The translations under genes were made by a program, and so were the position numbers. From contig OZ024847.1 in assembly GCA_964017145.1 (NCBI GenBank), positions 1,426,001 through 1,490,000 on the forward strand: a stretch of 64,000 bases of DNA. The letters are read 5' to 3'. The stretch's first letter is position 1. Each line of letters opens with the position of its first letter. Positions 60,051 through 64,000 of the stretch are shown one piece after another. The notes below the pieces were generated by a model that was not told where the DNA came from, did not search any database, and saw nothing but the letters and a program-made list of their open reading frames with translations. Source of the DNA: Agrocybe praecox (lineage: Eukaryota > Basidiomycota > Agaricomycetes > Agaricales > Agrocybaceae).

Positions 60051-60238
60051 TGGTGTGCTCTTCTTGAGATGAAATAACAGGACTGCTTAATGGTATACAC
60101 TTCCAGCCTTGAAAAACCAAGAACATCATTCAGACCAAAGATAGGCCTTCAGCAAATTAATTGGGGTATATGTACTACAATAACCATCCTAATGCCCAAT
60201 AACTAGAAAAGGAGAAGCCAAGGGCACCTTCGGTACAA

Positions 60239-60775
60239 TTAAAGGCCGATGTTAATGGGAGAGCAGCCTACAACAACCAAACCGCCTACAAAATTGGATA
60301 AGTCTTATGTATCTTTGTCTGAAACGTTTCAAGCTTACTCATGTGGTTGCCCGTGCAGCAAACTGGCTGCGAGGAGCATTGAGCGCCGTTTCCGAGACCG
60401 ATACCGGTAATGGGAGAGCACTGTACTCCAGCTTGACCAGTGACGCCACCAGCAACGGCGCCAACAGCGCTATGAAGGAAGTTCGACTCCTTGCTTCCGG
60501 CCTTGTAAACGGAGTTACCTGTAAAAGAAAATGACTCGGTAAGAAAACGCGCGGAGAATTCGAAGCGAGAAGGTAAATCGCGTACAGCACTGGACTGGAC
60601 CAGAGTTGCATGAGTTCTTGATGTCTCCAGAGGGCTGGTACGGGTGTGCTGGTGGGGTAACACCACCGTAGCTGGGGGAGCCGTAGCTTCCACCGTAGCT
60701 TGGGACAAGTCCAGGGGCAGCCGAGACAAAGACAGCCATGGAGGCAGCAGCGAAAAGAGCGATTTTAAAGAACAT
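60239..60775 (-). CDS. Class I hydrophobin
   Basis: A small secreted amphipathic protein that coats aerial hyphae and fruiting bodies. It starts at 60775 (MFFKIALFAAASMAVFVSAA), a clear signal peptide with likely cleavage near residue 20. A Gly/Tyr/Pro-rich spacer follows (SYGGSYGSPSYGG). All eight cysteines are present in hydrophobin order: C, then CC (GPVQCC), C and C (GVQCSPI, NGAQC), then CC (SQPVCC), and the last C in VVVGCSPINIGL. Three exons; the first intron splits the second codon of the first CC pair, a border common in hydrophobin genes, and the second intron splits the Ser codon after NHM. About 138 residues. The stop is TAA at 60239. A TATA box lies about 100 bp upstream. Confidence 0.96.
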
Positions 60776-60872
60776 TTTTAAAGAATGAAGGTGAGAGGCT
60801 GTGAAGCGTTGGACTGGGTATGTAGGCTGAACTTGTAGGAAACTGAAGAATGTTGGATGCACAAGTTCAGAC

Positions 60873-60878
60873 TTTATA
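60873..60878 (-). promoter_or_regulatory. TATA box of the hydrophobin gene
   Basis: TATAAA on the minus strand, 98 bp upstream of the hydrophobin ATG, followed by a pyrimidine-rich leader that ends in cattctttaaaa directly before the start codon. A strong core promoter is expected for this highly expressed class of gene. Confidence 0.7.
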
Positions 60879-61987
60879 CAGATTTCTTCTCGAAGCCAAG
60901 ACTCCCGAGACACTGGAACGCGCTAAAGTTCGGGGACTTCTTACAGACCGCAATACACAATGCATTGTTTCAATGTCGACGAATCCAATTCAGGCGCCTG
61001 TCGAACTCCGGAGCAACTTATGAGAATGGAAATTGCCGAAGCTTCGGAACTTGGTCATTACGTGCACACCCTGAATGTTCAATGTTATGTGACCCTCTCG
61101 TTTCGAAGGCTGTAGGTCATCCGGCTTGGATTACTCTCATAACATTTGCGTCAGTTGTAGGTCAAGACTCGACACAGCTGGCTCTGAGTCACTGATCATC
61201 ACTTTGATTCACAAGCTTCCAACTATACTGGGTGATTTCCAAAAAAGAAAGAAACATATGACGGAGGTTCAGTGACTTTGCGGGTATGAAGCCAAGCATG
61301 AATGTGGGAAATAGGGAAGTAAATCGACACTAATTATCTCGTCAACGCCTGAAGCAATGGCTATTTCTCAGGAAAATATGTGACAAGCGTCGTTTTGATA
61401 TAGAATCTGATACGCACATCTCCGAAATTCACTTGAGAGTTGCATTATGCAGGCATTTCTATATAATTACGGGAACATGAGGCCCAACTGTGTACAAAAT
61501 ATTGTCGGCGTTATCAGGGTCTATAAAAACATAAGCAGGGAAGAAAAAGAGGCTTGTCCTTTTACAATTGAAACGATGTAAGCCCGTAAAATGTAGTGAC
61601 CAGAATATGTATGTATACATTATACCTGTTTTAGGAGAAGAAGTGGTAGCAGAATAAAAAATAAAATAAGACAGAATATACCCAGTGCGGGATAACATTT
61701 GAAAATATATGTACGCATACATCCCGCAGAATTGTGTCCCTGAAATAAATTTGTAATCACTGCATCTTTAAAGCTTCTAAGAAAGGGCCACGTTATGATC
61801 GCCCTTTCACGTTAAGGCTTGTGGCAGACAGCTTCACTCTCGCTAGACCAGAAGTTGATGTTGAAACGTTGAAGCTTTCAACTGTCGCATGTCAAGACTC
61901 AACAGCACGCGACGCGAGTCGGACGCGCGTCACGTCAAAGAAAACTACGTAGCATGTGATCGTGATGGGATTCGGGCCTTGCTGCTC
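60879..61987. other. Intergenic region
   Basis: About 1.1 kb with no supported gene; frames at 60857-61195 (plus) and 61459-61722 (minus) have no recognisable product. Its right end (61980-61987) is the left target duplication of the hAT-like element. Confidence 0.5.
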
Positions 61988-62544
61988 AGTGTTGGAATAG
62001 TCGGCGACTAAAAACAATAGTCGAGTCGCCGCTGAATCCGACTAAAAAGATTAGTCGGCGACTATTCCCAAAAACGGACAATAGTCGTCCGACTAATATC
62101 AGGTGATCTCGACTATTGGAAGTACCCGAGATTAAAATAGATGCATGAAGCTTTGGCTTTGAATTTGTGCCGAGTCAAACCTTGATCTAGACCTTGATTA
62201 TACTGTAGCTAGCATCTTCGAAATGTAGTATGTGATTTTGTACTCTTAAATCAATTATATGTTCACTTTTCGTTCAAATCTGCCATTAATAATATCGCAA
62301 AATTGACTATTATACTATATAAGTTGTATTACAGGTAAATATCTATTATGCGCTGCTGTATGTATACATTTTCTGAATATTTATGCTGAGCGCACCAACG
62401 CGCTGATGCCATCGATAGCCTTTTTAGGCAGATCACATGATTTTAGTCGGATTAGTCTGATTTCAGTCCGACTATCCGACTGTAAATGCTGAAACGGCTC
62501 AGCGTCCGACTAATCACGAATATTCGCCGACTATGCCAACACTG
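61988..62544. mobile_element. Non-autonomous hAT-like element (557 bp) with 8-bp target duplication
   Basis: The two ends are inverted repeats: the left end reads CAGTGTTGGAATAGTCGGCG and the right end, read inward, CAGTGTTGGCATAGTCGGCG, one mismatch in 21. They are flanked by a perfect direct repeat TTGCTGCT at 61980-61987 and 62545-62552. CAGTG-type ends with 8-bp duplications are the hAT hallmark. The interior has no transposase frame. About 13 copies of CGACTA/TAGTCG are clustered near both ends, as expected for subterminal transposase-binding sites. It lies 254 bp upstream of the copy E start codon (counting from the end of the duplication). Confidence 0.93.
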
Positions 62545-62805
62545 TTGCTGCTCTCCTTAGTCCGATTTCAGTGTTCACCTCGACTTATCGTTTGCGTTTT
62601 TCATTCCGCCTCTCTAGATATGAAAACTTTCTGTCTTCACCATAATAGGCACAATATCTGCTGCCAATACAGCTGGGTCAAAACGCTGTCCTGGGGATAT
62701 ATCGAATCTTGATCGAGTGGGGCCTTTGGCGTCTATGACACGGATAGTTATTAGTGAAGGACTCGGTCTTCTAAATATCTAACAGTGTTTAGTTCAAATA
62801 CCTTC

Positions 62806-63891
62806 ATGGATACTTCTTTGGCGTCCTCGAAGTCCACGTTCCGCAAGTTAGTATCGCGTCCCTTTAGGCGGGATGTTACACGCAGGACCGATGCCACGCC
62901 CTCGCTATCCGATAGAAAAGTCTCAAAGGAAGGAAAAGACGGAGACGAGAAGATTTTAAGGCTTTCTGGTACTGTCACTTTATAATCTGTATACGGTACT
63001 ATTCCATTTACCTTTTTCTCCTTGACAGTAGCGAAAATGTTCAAGAGGACTATTCCTAAAATTTGTACCTCCCGGAAACTCGTCGATGCCAATTTTAAAG
63101 AACCGAAGAGCGGGATGGATTTTATGGATCCCGCTGTTGACATCGAACCACCGCGTGCAATCCAGCCAGAGGCAATTGTGACTATCTCGCCTATGATCTC
63201 GCCCATCCTTGTCCAAGGTGTTTTCGTCCCGTCGCCTACTCTTGTCCATATAAATTCTGTGGATTTTCCCTCTACAGGCTCTGGGATTCCCGACGAACAA
63301 GAAAATCTTCCCGACCAGGTCGTTGCTGATGTGATGGAACGGTTGACTTGCGCAGAGCCCCACATTGCTATCGTTGACGAGACTGAATCACTCTCGGACT
63401 ATGGATCGGGATCCACAGCGTCTGAAAAATGGTTTGGCACAAAGGACATTAACCTAAGCGACATCCCTGAGATTATTGTTGATAGTGAGACGAGCATTGA
63501 TTGCTACTCTGGAATGTTTGGAGACCGGTGGGGGGGTCTCGAGAATTCGGTGTCCAGCCAGAGTTCAAGCTCGGGCACAGTGAATCTCACACCCCGCGCA
63601 TGCGAAAAACACGCCCATCACTATGCGAAGTCTCATATGCCTGAACTGGACAATTCTCTCCCCGCATTGGCTCTGCTATTGTCTCCTACAGCATCGATGT
63701 CTGGTCCCTCTACACCTGCCTTGGAAACTCCTGTATTTCAGGGCTCACACGGAGCTGGTGTTGTCTTTGACTATTCAGGGCTTATTGATGAGGATCTTGC
63801 TGACCGTTTAGCCAATGCCAAGCACGATAGCCGGCGTTATGGCATTTACCATAAAGAAGAGCCTGTTGGTGGTATCTTCCAGCGCCATTGA
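62806..63891 (+). CDS. PCTS-family protein, copy E
   Basis: Unknown function. Two exons (about 62806-62964 and 63031-63891) encode about 340 residues. The ATG at 62806 gives MDTSLASSKSTFRKLVSRPF, which aligns with exon 1 of copy D (SSKTTFKKLMARPAKR). Exon 2 opens with AKMFKRTIPKICTSRKL and GMDFMDPAVDIEPP, aligning with the PCTS and GDMDPVVNLAPP region of copy D. The C-terminus SRRYGIYHKEEPVGG matches NRRYAVHGKEESVGR of copy D. The middle is Ser/Pro-rich and acidic. D and E thus form one branch. Copy E lacks the acgcgttgtgtgg promoter block in the DNA between it and the hAT-like element; the insertion may have displaced it, or the copy may use another promoter. Confidence 0.72.
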
Positions 63892-64000
63892 TCTTGCGAA
63901 AAAGTTTGTGTTGTCGGTTGAATTGTCGGTTTTCATAGTAAATTTGCATCTTTTATTATGTTTTAAAGTAGCGTAGCGTAAATCAAGTAAACCTCATGTC
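63892..64000. other. Start of the copy E 3' region, cut by the window end
   Basis: AT-rich 3' sequence. The window ends before one can see whether copy E has the conserved unit 3' region. Confidence 0.6.

Overview
The window is nuclear DNA of a filamentous mushroom-forming basidiomycete (Agaricomycetes, probably Agaricales). The evidence is dense short spliceosomal introns of about 50-60 nt with GT-AG borders and CTNAY-like branch points, a class I hydrophobin, a Crinkler-type gene, two of the multi-spanning membrane proteins that are numerous in basidiomycetes, and a fungal Na+/K+-type P-ATPase. I cannot name the species. Exon borders were read by eye from frame continuity; gene ends are firmer than internal borders.

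Layout. 1-4.4 kb is gene-poor and carries a 48-49 bp minisatellite. 4.4-13.1 kb holds two related membrane-protein genes (minus strand), a decayed copy of a lineage-specific family (called here the PCTS family, after a shared exon-2 motif), and a Qc-SNARE. 13.7-20.5 kb has three plus-strand genes in a row: a Xi-class glutathione transferase (glutathionyl-hydroquinone reductase), a UbiA-type prenyltransferase and a cytochrome P450. Together they could form a small quinone or hydroquinone meroterpenoid locus. A Na+/K+-type ATPase follows (21.1-25.6 kb).

26-39.2 kb is conserved housekeeping territory: a large low-complexity membrane-anchored protein, a class I glutamine amidotransferase, a CUE-domain ER protein, the gamma-tubulin complex component GCP2, and the cytosolic Fe-S assembly WD40 protein CIAO1, which has a GC-AG intron.

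39.3-51.1 kb is a large imperfect inverted duplication. Two PCTS units lie in opposite orientation around a ferric-reductase gene and an intron-containing tRNA-Tyr. The left unit is internally deleted and the right one is complete. 51.7-54.2 kb is an external-type mitochondrial NADH dehydrogenase. 55-60 kb is a third PCTS unit with a truncated Crinkler-like gene lying between its coding part and its conserved 3' region. 60.2-60.9 kb is a hydrophobin. 62-62.5 kb is a non-autonomous hAT-like element with perfect 8-bp target duplications, just upstream of a fifth PCTS gene that closes the window.

The most novel item is the PCTS family: five copies in 64 kb, four sharing a nearly invariant promoter block of about 60 bp set at a fixed distance from a TATA box, with duplicated flanks as though it moves as a unit. 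I recognise no described domain in it.
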